Notes: generated by a model not told the origin, from the sequence alone. 64,000 bases of DNA from RYN-230 sp963711705 (GCA_963711705.1 CAVQFM010000015.1:62001-126000), one strand, 5' to 3'. Counted from the stretch's first letter, positions 7,442-16,881 are shown. Numbers and translations: made by a program.

Positions 7442-10400
7442 TGACACCGTCGATTCCAGGTACGGCCCAGCCGGCTGCCCGGCGCCGCCGGTCCCCGGCC
7501 GACCTGTTCTTTGGCCTGCTGGCCGTGGCCGTCCTGACCGCGCTCACCATCGGCGTCCCGTACGCGCTGATCCGGGTGTTCGGCCTGCCGGTCCCGCACA
7601 CCATGCCCAGGCTGTCCACGCTGACCCATCAGCTGGACGTGACCACGATCCTCAAAGTGCTGTCCGTGCTCGTCTGGCTGGCCTGGCTCCAGCTGGTCTG
7701 GTGCGTAATAGCCGAGGTCCGCGCGGCGGTACGGTACGGGGCCAGCCCGGCCCAGGTGCCGCTGGCCAGTGGCACCCAGGCCGTGGTGCACCGGCTGGTG
7801 GCCGCGGCCCTCCTGCTGTCCGCCGCCACTACCGCGCTCTCGCCCGCCCTGGCGCACCAGGTATCCGGGCCCGCGCCGGTCAGTGCCGGCCGCGAGCCGG
7901 GTCTGGCCGCCGGGTCCCAGGCCGCCAGCCAGGGTGTGCTGCCGCCACGGCTGGCCAGCCCACCACGGCTGGCGCACCCACCCGGGGCGGCGCACTCCCC
8001 GGCACCGCCGCACACTCCTGGGTCCGCCGTGCACACTCCTGGGCCGGTGCACACCCCTGGGCCGGTGCACACCCCTGGCCCGGTGCGCAGCCCTGAACCG
8101 ACCCACTCACCTGAGCCGCAGCCCAGCCCGGGGCCCGCGGATACGGCCCGGCCGCCGTCCAGCGCCCAGCCGCCGTCCAGCGCGCAGCCACCAGCGGGCG
8201 ATCAGTCGCCGCAGGTGACGCACCTGCCGCGGGTGGACAAGATCTATGTGGTGCACCCTCCTCGGGGCCGGTTCCACGAGAGCCTGTGGGAGATCGCGCA
8301 GCGGTTCCTGGGCGACGGCCAGCGCTACCGGGAGATCTTCGCGCTGAACGCGGGCCGGATCCAGCCGGACGGGTCCAGGCTCACTATCGCCAGCCTGATC
8401 CGCCCGGGCTGGGTCCTGCACATGCCCCGGGACGCACACGGCCCGGGTATCGCCACGGTCAGCCCGCCCGCCCGGCACCGGGCCGGCCACGATCGCCCGG
8501 CCCCGGCCAGCGCCACCCAGGACGGTGCCGGCCAGGACGGTGCTGGCCAGGACGGTGCCACCCAGGACGGTGCCACCCAGGACGGTGCCAGCCAGGACGG
8601 TGCCATCCAGGACGGTGCCGGGCAGGACAGTGTCACCCAGGGCCGGGCTGACCAGGGCCGGGCTGACCGGGACCACGCCCCGGGACTCGACGCGTTGCTG
8701 GATAGCGCACCGGGCCAGCATGCCCATCAGGGGCGGGCGAGCGAGCCTCGCGCGGGGGACAACGGCCCGGCCGCGCGCCACGGGCCCGGCTCCCGCTATC
8801 CCAACGAGCTGGCCGCGGCTTCGCTGCTGGCCGCCGGCGTGCTGGCCGCCCTGGGCCGGCGCCGCCGCGAGCAGCTGTGGCAGCGCGCGTTCGGGCGGCG
8901 GCTGATCATGCCTGAGGGGGAGGAGGCAGCACTGGCCGAATCGGCTATCCGGTCTGGTGCCGACGAGCCGTCGGTCCAGCTGCTGGATAGCGGCCTGCGC
9001 TACCTGTCGTACGCCCTGGCGGTGGCCGGGCGGACCCCGCCGACCGTGTTCGCGGCGCATCTCAGCCCGGAGAACCTGGACCTCTGGATCGCCCCAGCCG
9101 ACCTGGATCCCCCCGCCCCGTGGACCGCGGTGGGTGACGGGCAGGTGTGGCGGCTGCCGTCCGCCGCGCTGACCCGGGTGGACCTGGACGAAGCCAGCGA
9201 TGCGCTCGCATTGCTGCCCGGGCTGGTGTCGATCGGCACCGACCAGGCCGGCCGGGTGCTGGTCGACCTGGAGGCCGCACACGGGCTGATCGCCCTCAGC
9301 GGCCCGCACCAGCTGGTCACCGCCGTGCTGTCGTCGATGGCCATGGAACTGGCGACCAGCCGCTGGTCCGACCAGATGCACCTGACGCTGGTCGGCTTCG
9401 GCGAGGACCTCGTTGACCTGGCGCCCGGCCGAGTGACCGCCGTGCGCACGCTGGACGAGGCGCTGCCAGCGCTGGAAGCCCGCGCCGCGGCGGTGATCGA
9501 GGCGATGGCCAGCACCGGGGTGGACTCCGCGGCGACCGGGCGCTCCCTGGGCATCAACCCGGACGCCTGGGCGCCGCACTACCTGATAGCCGCGGTGCGG
9601 CCCACGACGGCACAGCGCAGCCGGCTGCTCGCCCTGGCCAAGGTCAGGCACGCGGCCGCGGCCGGCTACGTGGTCGCCGGGGAGGTCCCCGGCGCCTCGT
9701 GGACCTGGGAAGTCACGGCCGAAGGCCGGCTGGTGGCCGGCGTGCTCGGCCTCGATGTGGAAGCACAGCTGCTGCCGGGCTGGCAGCAGGACGCGGTGCT
9801 GCAGCTGTTCGACGCCGCAGCCCAGAACGAGGGGGTCGCCTTGCCCGCTCCGCCCGCCGATTCAGCACCGTCACAGCAGCTCGATCCCGGCAGCGTGATG
9901 CCCGTGGAGATCACCATCCTCGGACCGGTCTCGGTGCAGGCCCCCGGGACAGTGGAACCGGAGTGGGCCGGCCTGCTCACCGAGCTGGTCGTGTACCTGG
10001 CCGCGCAGTCCGGCGCGGTCCACCTGGACGATCTCACGGCCGCGATCTGGCCGCACGGTGTGCCGCCCGAGACCCGCGACGAGGCCCTGGACCGGGCCCG
10101 GGACTGGCTCGGCACGGACACCATCGGCCGCGCTCAGCTGGCCGTGGACGCTGGCGGCCGGCTCCACCTCGGCTCCGGGGTGCGGGTCGACTGGCAGGTG
10201 TTCCGGGCCCTGGTGGGCCGCGCCGCGCTGGCCCCGCCGGGCAGCGCCGAGGAAGCCGGCTACCTCGCCCGCGCGCTCGACCTGGTACAGGGCCAGCTGC
10301 TCGACGGCCGGGACCCGCGCCACTACGCCTGGGTCGTGGCCGACGGCCTGGAGTACGAAGTGCACGCCCGGGTCGCGGACGCCGCGCACCGGCTGGCCGC

Positions 10401-10659
10401 GCTGCGCCTGATGGACGGCAACGCGTGGGGCGCTATGGACGCCGCCCGGGCCGGCCTGCGGCTGGCCTTCAGCGACGAGCTGCTGTGGCGCGATCTGCTC
10501 CGCAGCGTGCACGCCACCGGCCAGGACGACCTGGTCCGGGCCGTGGTGGACGAACTGTCTGCCCGGGGCGCGCTGAACGAGGTGCTGCCGCAGATGGCTC
10601 CGGAAACCGAAGCGCTCATCGACGAGATCTGCCCTTCCTGGCGCTCCGCCGTCAGTTAG
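7441..10659 (+). CDS. LysM and BTAD-like multidomain membrane protein (1072 aa)
   Basis: The ATG at 7441 overlaps the previous stop. Residues about 18-48, 66-90 and 115-142 are membrane helices. A Pro/His/Thr-rich region with repeated HTPGPV motifs (about 190-240) follows. Residues about 266-334 resemble a LysM domain (SLWEIAQRF, YREIFALN, GWVLHMP), and residues 360-409 come from a 15-bp tandem repeat. Another hydrophobic stretch near 455-475 precedes a large region ending in a C-terminal part (about 820-1072) that looks like a bacterial transcriptional activator (BTAD) domain with TPR-like helices. LysM binds glycan; BTAD is normally found in SARP-type regulators. The position at the end of the Tad-like operon suggests a wall-linked or regulatory role for the pilus, which is inference. 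Confidence 0.75.
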   Translation: MTPSIPGTAQPAARRRRSPADLFFGLLAVAVLTALTIGVPYALIRVFGLPVPHTMPRLSTLTHQLDVTTILKVLSVLVWLAWLQLVWCVIAEVRAAVRYGASPAQVPLASGTQAVVHRLVAAALLLSAATTALSPALAHQVSGPAPVSAGREPGLAAGSQAASQGVLPPRLASPPRLAHPPGAAHSPAPPHTPGSAVHTPGPVHTPGPVHTPGPVRSPEPTHSPEPQPSPGPADTARPPSSAQPPSSAQPPAGDQSPQVTHLPRVDKIYVVHPPRGRFHESLWEIAQRFLGDGQRYREIFALNAGRIQPDGSRLTIASLIRPGWVLHMPRDAHGPGIATVSPPARHRAGHDRPAPASATQDGAGQDGAGQDGATQDGATQDGASQDGAIQDGAGQDSVTQGRADQGRADRDHAPGLDALLDSAPGQHAHQGRASEPRAGDNGPAARHGPGSRYPNELAAASLLAAGVLAALGRRRREQLWQRAFGRRLIMPEGEEAALAESAIRSGADEPSVQLLDSGLRYLSYALAVAGRTPPTVFAAHLSPENLDLWIAPADLDPPAPWTAVGDGQVWRLPSAALTRVDLDEASDALALLPGLVSIGTDQAGRVLVDLEAAHGLIALSGPHQLVTAVLSSMAMELATSRWSDQMHLTLVGFGEDLVDLAPGRVTAVRTLDEALPALEARAAAVIEAMASTGVDSAATGRSLGINPDAWAPHYLIAAVRPTTAQRSRLLALAKVRHAAAAGYVVAGEVPGASWTWEVTAEGRLVAGVLGLDVEAQLLPGWQQDAVLQLFDAAAQNEGVALPAPPADSAPSQQLDPGSVMPVEITILGPVSVQAPGTVEPEWAGLLTELVVYLAAQSGAVHLDDLTAAIWPHGVPPETRDEALDRARDWLGTDTIGRAQLAVDAGGRLHLGSGVRVDWQVFRALVGRAALAPPGSAEEAGYLARALDLVQGQLLDGRDPRHYAWVVADGLEYEVHARVADAAHRLAALRLMDGNAWGAMDAARAGLRLAFSDELLWRDLLRSVHATGQDDLVRAVVDELSARGALNEVLPQMAPETEALIDEICPSWRSAVS
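8518..8667 (+). repeat. 15-bp in-frame minisatellite
   Basis: Eight 15-bp units starting with CAGGACGGTGCC run from 8518 to 8637, the last one divergent. Two units of a related form, CAGGGCCGGGCTGAC, follow. Every unit is five codons, so the protein gains QDGA(T/G/S/I) pentapeptides and copy-number changes keep the frame. It lies in the linker after the LysM domain. Confidence 0.85.
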
Positions 10660-10822
10660 CCGATCCCGGCCCGGGCAGGTGGCACGGGTGTGCCGGCCGG
10701 CTGGCCGCCAAAGATTCCACCCGCATGTCCACCATCGGGTGACGCCCCACCGCACCCCCGGTTCCTACCGTCGATGGCAGGACCAGGCTTCGAGGCCGAG
10801 CACTAGCTGGGAGGAAAGAATC

Positions 10823-11755
10823 ATGCGAGTCTTCGTCACGGGAGCGACCGGGGCACTGGGACGCTTCCTGGTTCCTGGGCTGGTCGCGGCAGGTCACGAG
10901 GTCACCGCCACCACGAGGACGCCGGGCAAGGCCACGCAGTTGCGCGAGGCGGGCGCGGAACCGGTGGTGGTCGATGGGCTGGATCGCGAGGCGGTGATCG
11001 CGGCGGTGCGGGCCGCGTCCCCGGAGGTGATCGTGCACGAGATGACCGCGCTGGCGAACCTGCGGAACCTCCGCCAGCCCGACCAGGCGTTCGCCGCCAC
11101 GAACGAGCTGCGGACCCGGGGCACCGACAACCTGCTGGCGGCCGCGGCGCGGGCAGGCACCCGCCGGGTCATCGCGCAGGGCTACGCGGGCCCCGGGCCG
11201 GACAAGCCTTCCGGCGGGCGGCTGAAGACCGAAGAAGACCCGCTTGACTGGCGGCCCATCCGGTCGGCTGCGCAAATGCCAGCCGCAGTCACGCATGTGG
11301 ACAAGACCGTGCCGGTGGCGGCGCCGGAGGGAATCGTGCTGCGCTACGGCACCTTCTACGGGCCGGGCGCCTCGGCTTTCCTGCTGGACGGCGTGCGCAA
11401 GCGGCAGCTGCCGGTGATCGGCGGCGGGGCCGGGATCTGGTCGTTCATCGAGATCACCGACGCCGCGGCGGCGACGATCGCGGCGGTCGGCCAGGGCGCA
11501 CCTGGCCTGTACAACGTGGTGGACGATGACCCGGCGCCGGTCGCGGAGTGGCTGCCGTACCTGGCTGAGGTCGCGGGCGCGAAGCCGCCGCGGCGGGTGC
11601 CGGGCTGGCTTGGGCGGCTGCTCGCCGGAGAGTTCGTCGTGGCCCAGATGACCACCTCGCGCGGGTCGTCGAACGAGAAAGCACGCAAGGAGCTCGGCTG
11701 GAAGCCGCGGTACGCGAGCTGGCGGGAGGGATTCCGTGCCTGGGTGAGCGGGTGA
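10823..11755 (+). CDS. NAD-dependent epimerase/dehydratase (extended SDR)
   Basis: The ATG at 10823 follows GGAGGAAAG. The 310-residue product opens with the Rossmann motif VTGATGALG (G7, G10, G13), and the sequence follows the atypical extended SDR pattern: the usual Tyr-x-x-x-Lys is not obvious, with HVDKTVP in the corresponding area. The C-terminal part (ARKELGWKPRYASWREGF) matches the end of nucleotide-sugar epimerase-like proteins. Substrate is unknown. The stop overlaps the GTG of the next gene, suggesting one transcript with the MBL-fold hydrolase. The 160 bp upstream show no clear promoter. Confidence 0.8.
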   Translation: MRVFVTGATGALGRFLVPGLVAAGHEVTATTRTPGKATQLREAGAEPVVVDGLDREAVIAAVRAASPEVIVHEMTALANLRNLRQPDQAFAATNELRTRGTDNLLAAAARAGTRRVIAQGYAGPGPDKPSGGRLKTEEDPLDWRPIRSAAQMPAAVTHVDKTVPVAAPEGIVLRYGTFYGPGASAFLLDGVRKRQLPVIGGGAGIWSFIEITDAAAATIAAVGQGAPGLYNVVDDDPAPVAEWLPYLAEVAGAKPPRRVPGWLGRLLAGEFVVAQMTTSRGSSNEKARKELGWKPRYASWREGFRAWVSG

Positions 11756-12519
11756 GGCGGGCACGGGTGGCCGGGATGCGGCTTACGGTTCTGGGCGGGT
11801 GCGGTGCGTGGCCAGAAGCTGGCCAGGCGTGCAGTGGCTTCCTGCTGGAGCATGACGGTTTCCGGCTGCTGGCCGACCTCGGCTACGCCACTGTGCCGCG
11901 GCTGCTGGAACGGGTCACCGCGGACCAGGTCGACGCGGTGTTCATCAGCCACGGGCACCCAGACCACTGCGCCGACCTGAACCCACTGCTGCGGGCCCGG
12001 GCGCTGCGTGAGGATCCGGCGCCACCGCTGCCGGTGTACGCGCTGCCCGGTGCGGTGGACGCGGTGCTGGCGCTCGACCGCCCCGGGATGCTGGCCGGCG
12101 CCCTGGCATTGCATGAGTTCAGCGCCGGCGCCACCATGGGCATCGGCCCGTTCCATGCGGTGACCCGCCTGCTTCCGCACACGGTGCCCAACGCCGGCCT
12201 GCGGCTCACCGGGGGCGGCCGGACACTCGTCTACACCGGTGACAGCGGGCCGGGCCCGGAGATCGCGGACCTGGCTCACGGCGCCGACCTGCTGCTGGCC
12301 GAGGCCAGCTTCATTGACCATGTTCCCCGGGACTCCCAGCGCTACCTGTCCAGCGCGCGCCAGGCGGGTCAGCAGGCCGCGCAGGCCGGTACCGGGCACC
12401 TGGTGCTGACGCACCTGCTGCCTGGCACAGATCACCACGCCGCGCGGGCCGCGGCCCGTAGCGGATACGACGGCGATATCAGCGTCGCCACGGCCGGCCT
12501 GGTCCTCAACCTCCACTAG
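11752..12519 (+). CDS. MBL-fold metallo-hydrolase
   Basis: The frame opens at a GTG overlapping the upstream stop (255 residues); an ATG at 11776 would give the more typical family start MRLTVLGG. The metal-binding motif HGHPDH lies at residues 67-72 of the long form, and further His/Asp ligands are visible in TGDSGPG and in LTHLLPGTDHH near the C-terminus. The protein belongs to the RNase Z-like/YhfI-like branch of the metallo-beta-lactamase fold. The substrate cannot be told: phosphodiester or cyclic phosphodiester hydrolysis is common in this branch. Confidence 0.8.
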   Translation: MRRARVAGMRLTVLGGCGAWPEAGQACSGFLLEHDGFRLLADLGYATVPRLLERVTADQVDAVFISHGHPDHCADLNPLLRARALREDPAPPLPVYALPGAVDAVLALDRPGMLAGALALHEFSAGATMGIGPFHAVTRLLPHTVPNAGLRLTGGGRTLVYTGDSGPGPEIADLAHGADLLLAEASFIDHVPRDSQRYLSSARQAGQQAAQAGTGHLVLTHLLPGTDHHAARAAARSGYDGDISVATAGLVLNLH

Positions 12520-12698
12520 CTGCCCCCGCGTGTCGGCCGGCTGCTTCGCGCTAAGCGCCCGGGCCTGGCCGATCCTGGACATCGGCAAGCTGGCCTGCGC
12601 CCACGTGGCCACAGGAAGGGGAGTTAACTCCACCGAGATGTGGGGCCGCCGGCCCGCATGATGGAGGCGCTGGGACGGGTCCGGAGCGGGAGGTACGG

Positions 12699-13955
12699 AT
12701 GAGTCATCACACAGGCGTCTTCAGCCGGCTCGCCCGGCTGACCCTGGTGACCTGCGTTCGCGGGCTCGTCCAGGCCGTGGTTTCGCTGGCTGGCCTCGTG
12801 CTGTTCTTCGCCTCCGTGCTCTCCCTGCTCTCCCTGGCGGCAGGCATCGGGATCCTGCTCGCGCCCAAGAGCCTGCTGGCCGTGCGGGGGCTGGCCAGCA
12901 CCCAGCGCCGCTGGGCACGGCACTGGTCGGGGGTGACGATCGCGACGCCCTACCGTCCCCGGCCGGTGGAGATCACCAACGGGCTGATCGGGCGGCTGCA
13001 GCGCTGCAAGTGGCTGCTGACCGATCCGGCGACCTGGCGAGACCTGCTCTGGGCGCTGGCCGGCGTGCCGGTGAGTGTGGTCCTTGGGCTGCTGCCACTG
13101 TTCATGGTGGTCGCGGGCCTATGGACGGTGGTAGCCGACGGCGGGAAGCTGCTCTTCGGCTGGTGGAACACGGCCCCGCCAAGCTTCTGGGGGCAGGTGT
13201 TCTTTCTGGGCATGCTGCCACTCGCTGTCATCACCGGACCGCTGCTGCTGAGAGCACACGCCTGGGCCGCCGCGTCGCTGCTGGCCCCGACCCGGGAGGC
13301 GATGGCCGCGCAGGTGGGCCAGCTGGCCGAGTCCCGCTCCCAGGCGGTGGACGCCTCCGCGGCCGAGCTGCGCCGGATCGAGCGTGACCTGCACGACGGG
13401 GCGCAGGCGCGGCTGGTCTCCCTGGGCATGAACATCGGGTTCGCCGAGCAGGTGCTCCGGGACAATCCCGACCTGGCCCTGACTCTGCTCGCCGAGGCCC
13501 GCACGTCGAGCGGGCAGGCCCTGACCGAGCTGCGCACCCTCGTCCGCGGCATCCACCCGCCGGTGCTGGCCGAGCGCGGCCTCGACGGGGCGGTGCGAGC
13601 GCTCACGCTGAGCCTGCCCTTGCCGGTGGACCTGCATATCGAGCTGGCCGGCCGGGCGTCCGCGCCGGTGGAGTCGGCCTTCTACTTCGCGATCGCCGAG
13701 GCGCTCGCCAACGTGATCAAGCACAGCGGCGCGAACCGGGCCTGGGTGCAGGTGGAATACCATTCCGGCAGGCTGGTCGCGATCGTCGGCGACAACGGCA
13801 CCGGCGGTGCCTCGCTGCCGCCCGGCGGAGGGCTCCGCGGCGTCGAGCGGCGGCTGGCCGCCTTCGACGGCGTGCTGGCCCTGACCAGCCCGGCCGGGGG
13901 GCCGACCCTCGTCACCATGGAGCTGCCGTGCGAGTTGTCCTTGGCGAGGACCTGA
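12699..13955 (+). CDS. Sensor histidine kinase, HisKA_3/NarL-type partner
   Basis: An ATG at 12699 has GGGAGG at a good distance. The 418-residue product carries several membrane helices (about 15-55, 105-140 and 165-195), a short coiled region and the HisKA_3 dimerization box IERDLHDGAQARL with the phospho-acceptor His near 232. The ATPase domain has EALANVIKHS (N box) and VGDNGTGG (G1 box). Such kinases lack a large outer sensor and often report membrane or envelope stress. It overlaps the response regulator gene by 28 bp, so the pair is coupled. Confidence 0.88.
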   Translation: MSHHTGVFSRLARLTLVTCVRGLVQAVVSLAGLVLFFASVLSLLSLAAGIGILLAPKSLLAVRGLASTQRRWARHWSGVTIATPYRPRPVEITNGLIGRLQRCKWLLTDPATWRDLLWALAGVPVSVVLGLLPLFMVVAGLWTVVADGGKLLFGWWNTAPPSFWGQVFFLGMLPLAVITGPLLLRAHAWAAASLLAPTREAMAAQVGQLAESRSQAVDASAAELRRIERDLHDGAQARLVSLGMNIGFAEQVLRDNPDLALTLLAEARTSSGQALTELRTLVRGIHPPVLAERGLDGAVRALTLSLPLPVDLHIELAGRASAPVESAFYFAIAEALANVIKHSGANRAWVQVEYHSGRLVAIVGDNGTGGASLPPGGGLRGVERRLAAFDGVLALTSPAGGPTLVTMELPCELSLART

Positions 13956-14572
13956 CCCTGCTGCGGGACGGGCTGATCCGGCTGCTCACCGCGTACGACA
14001 TGGACGTCGTGGCGGCCGTGGACAACGGTCCGGAGCTGCTGACCGCCCTGGTCACGCACCGCCCCGATGTGGCCGTGGTGGACGTGCGCCTCCCGCCGAG
14101 CTTCACCGACGAGGGCCTGAAGGCGGCCATCGAGGCGCGGGCCCAGGTACCGGGCCTGCCGGTGCTCGTCCTGTCCCAGCATGTCGAGCCGCTCTACGCC
14201 AGGGAACTGCTGTCCGCGGCGCGGGGCGGCCTCGGCTACCTGCTCAAGGACCGGGTGTCGGATGTGCGCCGGTTCATCGAGGCCGTGCGGACCGTCGCCG
14301 GCGGCGGTACCGCGATGGATCCCGAGGTCGTATCACAGCTGCTGACCCGGCATGCCCGGGACGAGCAGCTGCGCTGCCTCACCCCCAGAGAACGCGAGGT
14401 ACTCGCGCTGATGGCCGAGGGACGCACCAACGCTGGCATCGCCACCCGGCTGGTGGTCACCGAGAAAGCCATCAACAAGCACATCAGCAACATCTTTACC
14501 AAGCTGGACCTGTATCCCGACGAGGACGGCAACCGCCGCGTGCTAGCCGTGCTGACCTACCTCAATGCCTGA
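13928..14572 (+). CDS. NarL/FixJ-family response regulator
   Basis: This 214-residue regulator begins at a GTG inside the kinase gene. The receiver domain has the acidic pair E7/D8, the phospho-acceptor D52 in VVDVRLPP, a Ser in VLSQHVE and the conserved Lys in YLLKDRV. The C-terminal LuxR-type helix-turn-helix reads LTPREREVLALMAEGRTN with the recognition helix in TEKAINKHISNIFTKL. It is the obvious partner of the kinase upstream and should bind DNA as a dimer. Its targets are not evident; the adjacent convergent gene is an aminoglycoside-phosphotransferase-like protein. Confidence 0.9.
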   Translation: MRVVLGEDLTLLRDGLIRLLTAYDMDVVAAVDNGPELLTALVTHRPDVAVVDVRLPPSFTDEGLKAAIEARAQVPGLPVLVLSQHVEPLYARELLSAARGGLGYLLKDRVSDVRRFIEAVRTVAGGGTAMDPEVVSQLLTRHARDEQLRCLTPREREVLALMAEGRTNAGIATRLVVTEKAINKHISNIFTKLDLYPDEDGNRRVLAVLTYLNA

Positions 14573-14586
14573 GGCAAGTCCGCTCG

Positions 14587-14606
14587 CCGGCCCGGCTACG
14601 GGCTGG
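14587..14606. terminator. Hairpin between convergent genes
   Basis: An 8-bp stem (one G-T pair) with a GCTA loop lies between the response regulator stop and the stop of the convergent phosphotransferase gene. There is no T-run, as is common in high-GC actinomycetes. It could serve both strands. Confidence 0.45.
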
Positions 14607-14607
14607 C

Positions 14608-15625
14608 TCAGTTTCGGGACAGGGTGTCCAGTGAGCGGCGGATGTCTTCCTGCACCTGGCCGAGTTCGGCGTGGAAGGCGGGGTTGACCTGTGCGGTGCC
14701 GGTGAACCACAGCCCGAATGCGACCTCGCGGGCAGCGATGAAGTCATCGAGGTGGGTGAGGGCGCCGGGCGGCAGCGGCCGGTGCCCGGTGTAGCCATCG
14801 ATCAGCGCCGACCGGAAGTCCGGGTAGTCGTTCCGGTACCGCAGTTCCCACAGCGAGACGGCGATGTCGTAGAGCCAGTAACCGAATCCGCAGTCGTCGA
14901 AATCGATGACCCTGACCTCGTCGCGCCAGAACAGTGTGTTGCCGAGGTGCAGGTCGGCGTGGATGAGGCCGAAGGTGCCCGGGCCCTCGCCCAGGTGCGT
15001 CATGACGCGTCTCATGCCGGTGGCTACCCGGGCGAACCTGTGCCGCAGGTCACCGGGAAGCAGGTCCCACACCTCCGCCGCGTTAATTCCCCCGTAGACC
15101 ATCGTGTCGCCGAAGAACGTCTCCCAGTCCCACCGGATCCGCACGAAACCGGGCGGCACCTGCCACTGGGCAGCGTGATTGTGCAGCCGGGCCATGGCGC
15201 TCCCGAGCCGGCGCAGGTGCACCGGCCGGGGCGCGGCGGCGTGCAGGCGGCCGTCCATCCAGCGCAGCACCGAGCACACCCGCGGCTCCGGCACGTCCGG
15301 GGAGGCAGCCACCGTCGTCAGCTTTCCATCGACCGTGCGGAACGGCGCAGGGACCCGCAGATCAGTTCCGGCCCGCAGCGCCGTCAGCCAGACCAGTTCC
15401 GAACCGATCGCGGTCGGCCGAGTCAACATTGCGGCCATGACGTGCCGGGCGGTGCACGCGGAGCAGGAACCGATCACGGCCGTCGGGCGCTGTTGCGTCG
15501 ACCCGGAACGTGGCGTTGTCCTCATCGGCGATAAACCGCAGCTCCGGGTCGGCCAGGGGATACGCGTCGAGCGCCCGCACTGCCACTCGCCGCAGGCCGG
15601 CCACCCGCTGACGGTTGGACGACAT
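14608..15625 (-). CDS. Aminoglycoside phosphotransferase-like protein (frame break near 15450)
   Basis: The C-terminal 280 residues are in one frame and contain the kinase-like signature: FGLIHADLHLGNTLF (catalytic loop, HxDxxxxN) and VIDFDDCGFGYWLYDIA (metal-binding DFD). The N-terminus, starting at an ATG at 15623-15625 and containing LRFIADEDNATFRVD and RFLLRVH, is in the next frame. Dropping one base near 15448-15453 joins them into about 338 residues, the normal family length. Proteins of this family include antibiotic kinases, homoserine kinase-like and choline kinase-like enzymes; the sequence does not decide which. Treat the gene as intact only if the break is a sequence error. Confidence 0.75.
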
Positions 15626-15692
15626 GCCGCCACCGTCCCACCCCACGACCACGGCTGGCAACGGCCTTGGCCGTCGCAGGCGGTCGCGCTGC

Positions 15693-16066
15693 TCAGGTGC
15701 GCGCCGCCTGGTTCGCGATGAGGTGCTGGAGGGTCGCGAAGGCGGGCTTGCGGGTGTAGTCGTCGCGGAGGACGCCGAAGCGCGCGGACCAGGTGGCCGT
15801 GGTGCGGCCGTCGCGCAGGCCGAACCATTCATATGCCTGGACGCCCACGTCGCTGGCGACCACGGCGGCCGCGACGGCCGCCAGGACCTCGGCCTGGGCC
15901 TTCTCGGTCCGCTGGTCGTCAGTGGGCCAGCCGGTCTCGGTGATATGGATGGGCGTGACCCCGGGGATGCCTCGGCAGTGACCGTGCGGAAGCGCCGGAG
16001 CAGGAAGATGACCGCGGCAGGCAGGCTCTCGTGCGGGATGGGCTGGAATACGTCAGGGAACGCATC
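15693..16066 (-). pseudogene. Glycosyl hydrolase C-terminal remnant
   Basis: Reading leftward from about 16066, the segments DVFQPIPHESLPAAVIFLL and, after a frame break near 15974, ITETGWPTDDQRTEKAQAEV and YEWFGLRDG, then DDYTRKPAFATLQHLIA, resemble the last 120 or so residues of a clan-A cellulase-like glycosyl hydrolase; the Glu of TETGW would be the nucleophile position. The N-terminal two-thirds of such an enzyme is missing and no start codon exists, so this is a remnant. The open end abuts a fragment on the other strand at 16071, marking a recombination junction. Confidence 0.55.
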
Positions 16067-16070
16067 AAGG

Positions 16071-16175
16071 CATTACCTCCTCGCCCGGCTGAAACACGAC
16101 GGCGAATGGCTGGCCGCCACCGCCCGGCGAATCCGGGCCGGAGAGCTCACCTGGCCCGGCGAACACGGCCAGTGA
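16071..16175 (+). pseudogene. Fragment of an unidentified gene (34 codons)
   Basis: The frame HYLLARLKHDGEWLAATA continues to a TGA at 16173-16175. Its composition is that of a real helical protein end, but there is no start with a ribosome binding site and the upstream part is out of context, next to the glycosyl hydrolase remnant on the other strand. I do not recognise the family. It is listed because, with its neighbour, it outlines a rearrangement scar. Confidence 0.3.
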
Positions 16176-16240
16176 AACGGCCCAACCGTGTAGCGGGCCA
16201 ACGCCATGCGCGGAGGTGGCCCGGCAGCCGGGCTCAGGTG

Positions 16241-16729
16241 ATGGAGAATGACGTCGTGCTTGACGTCCGCCGCCTGGCCGCCGGTGACCTGCCCGCGGTC
16301 ACGCGCATCGTCGGTGGTCTGCCGGATTACTTCACTGACGATGTTCCCGGCCGGGTGGAGCGGGATGCCGCCGACCATGACGGCTGGGTGCTCACCAGCT
16401 CTGGCGGGGTGGTCGGGTTCGCGGTGGCCGCTCGCAGGTCACCGGGTGGGGCGGAGATCTTGTGGATGGCGGTCGATCCGGCCTGGCGCGGCCACGGGCT
16501 GGGCACAGTGCTCCTGGGCCGCATGCTGGATGAGCTGGCCGCCGACGGGGTGAGCGTGGTGGAAGCCAAGACGCTGGACCGCTCGGCGGATTACCAGCCC
16601 TACGAGGCCACGCGGGCGTTCTGGGAACGCAGGGGGTTCGTCCAGGTCGACACGATCGACCCGCTGCCCGGGTGGCAGCCGGGCAATCCCGCGGCCATCT
16701 ACGTAGCGGCCCTGCGGCCGACCCGGTAA
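16241..16729 (+). CDS. GNAT-family N-acetyltransferase
   Basis: The ATG at 16241 (or the GTG at 16238) gives 162 residues. Acetyl-CoA binding motif A is seen as LWMAVDPAWRGHGLGTVLLG (R/Q-x-x-G-x-G/A), followed by a helix and the C-terminal EATRAFWERRGFVQVDTIDP, typical of the fold. Substrate unknown. The gene sits alone between the rearrangement scar and msrA. Confidence 0.85.
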   Translation: MENDVVLDVRRLAAGDLPAVTRIVGGLPDYFTDDVPGRVERDAADHDGWVLTSSGGVVGFAVAARRSPGGAEILWMAVDPAWRGHGLGTVLLGRMLDELAADGVSVVEAKTLDRSADYQPYEATRAFWERRGFVQVDTIDPLPGWQPGNPAAIYVAALRPTR

Positions 16730-16881
16730 CCAGCGCCGGCAGACCAATCCGGCGCGGACTGGCCCAGCGGGCGTCCGTCGTGCCCAGCACGGCTTCGCGC
16801 CTGCCGGGGATGGCGCCGCCCGGCCGGAATCCCTGCGGCCGGCCTCGTGTTAGCACAAAGGTTCGAGGAGGTCATGACGTG

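Noticed and set aside
8518..8667. Possible CRISPR-like array
   Set aside because: The units are contiguous, lack spacers and keep the reading frame; it is a coding minisatellite.
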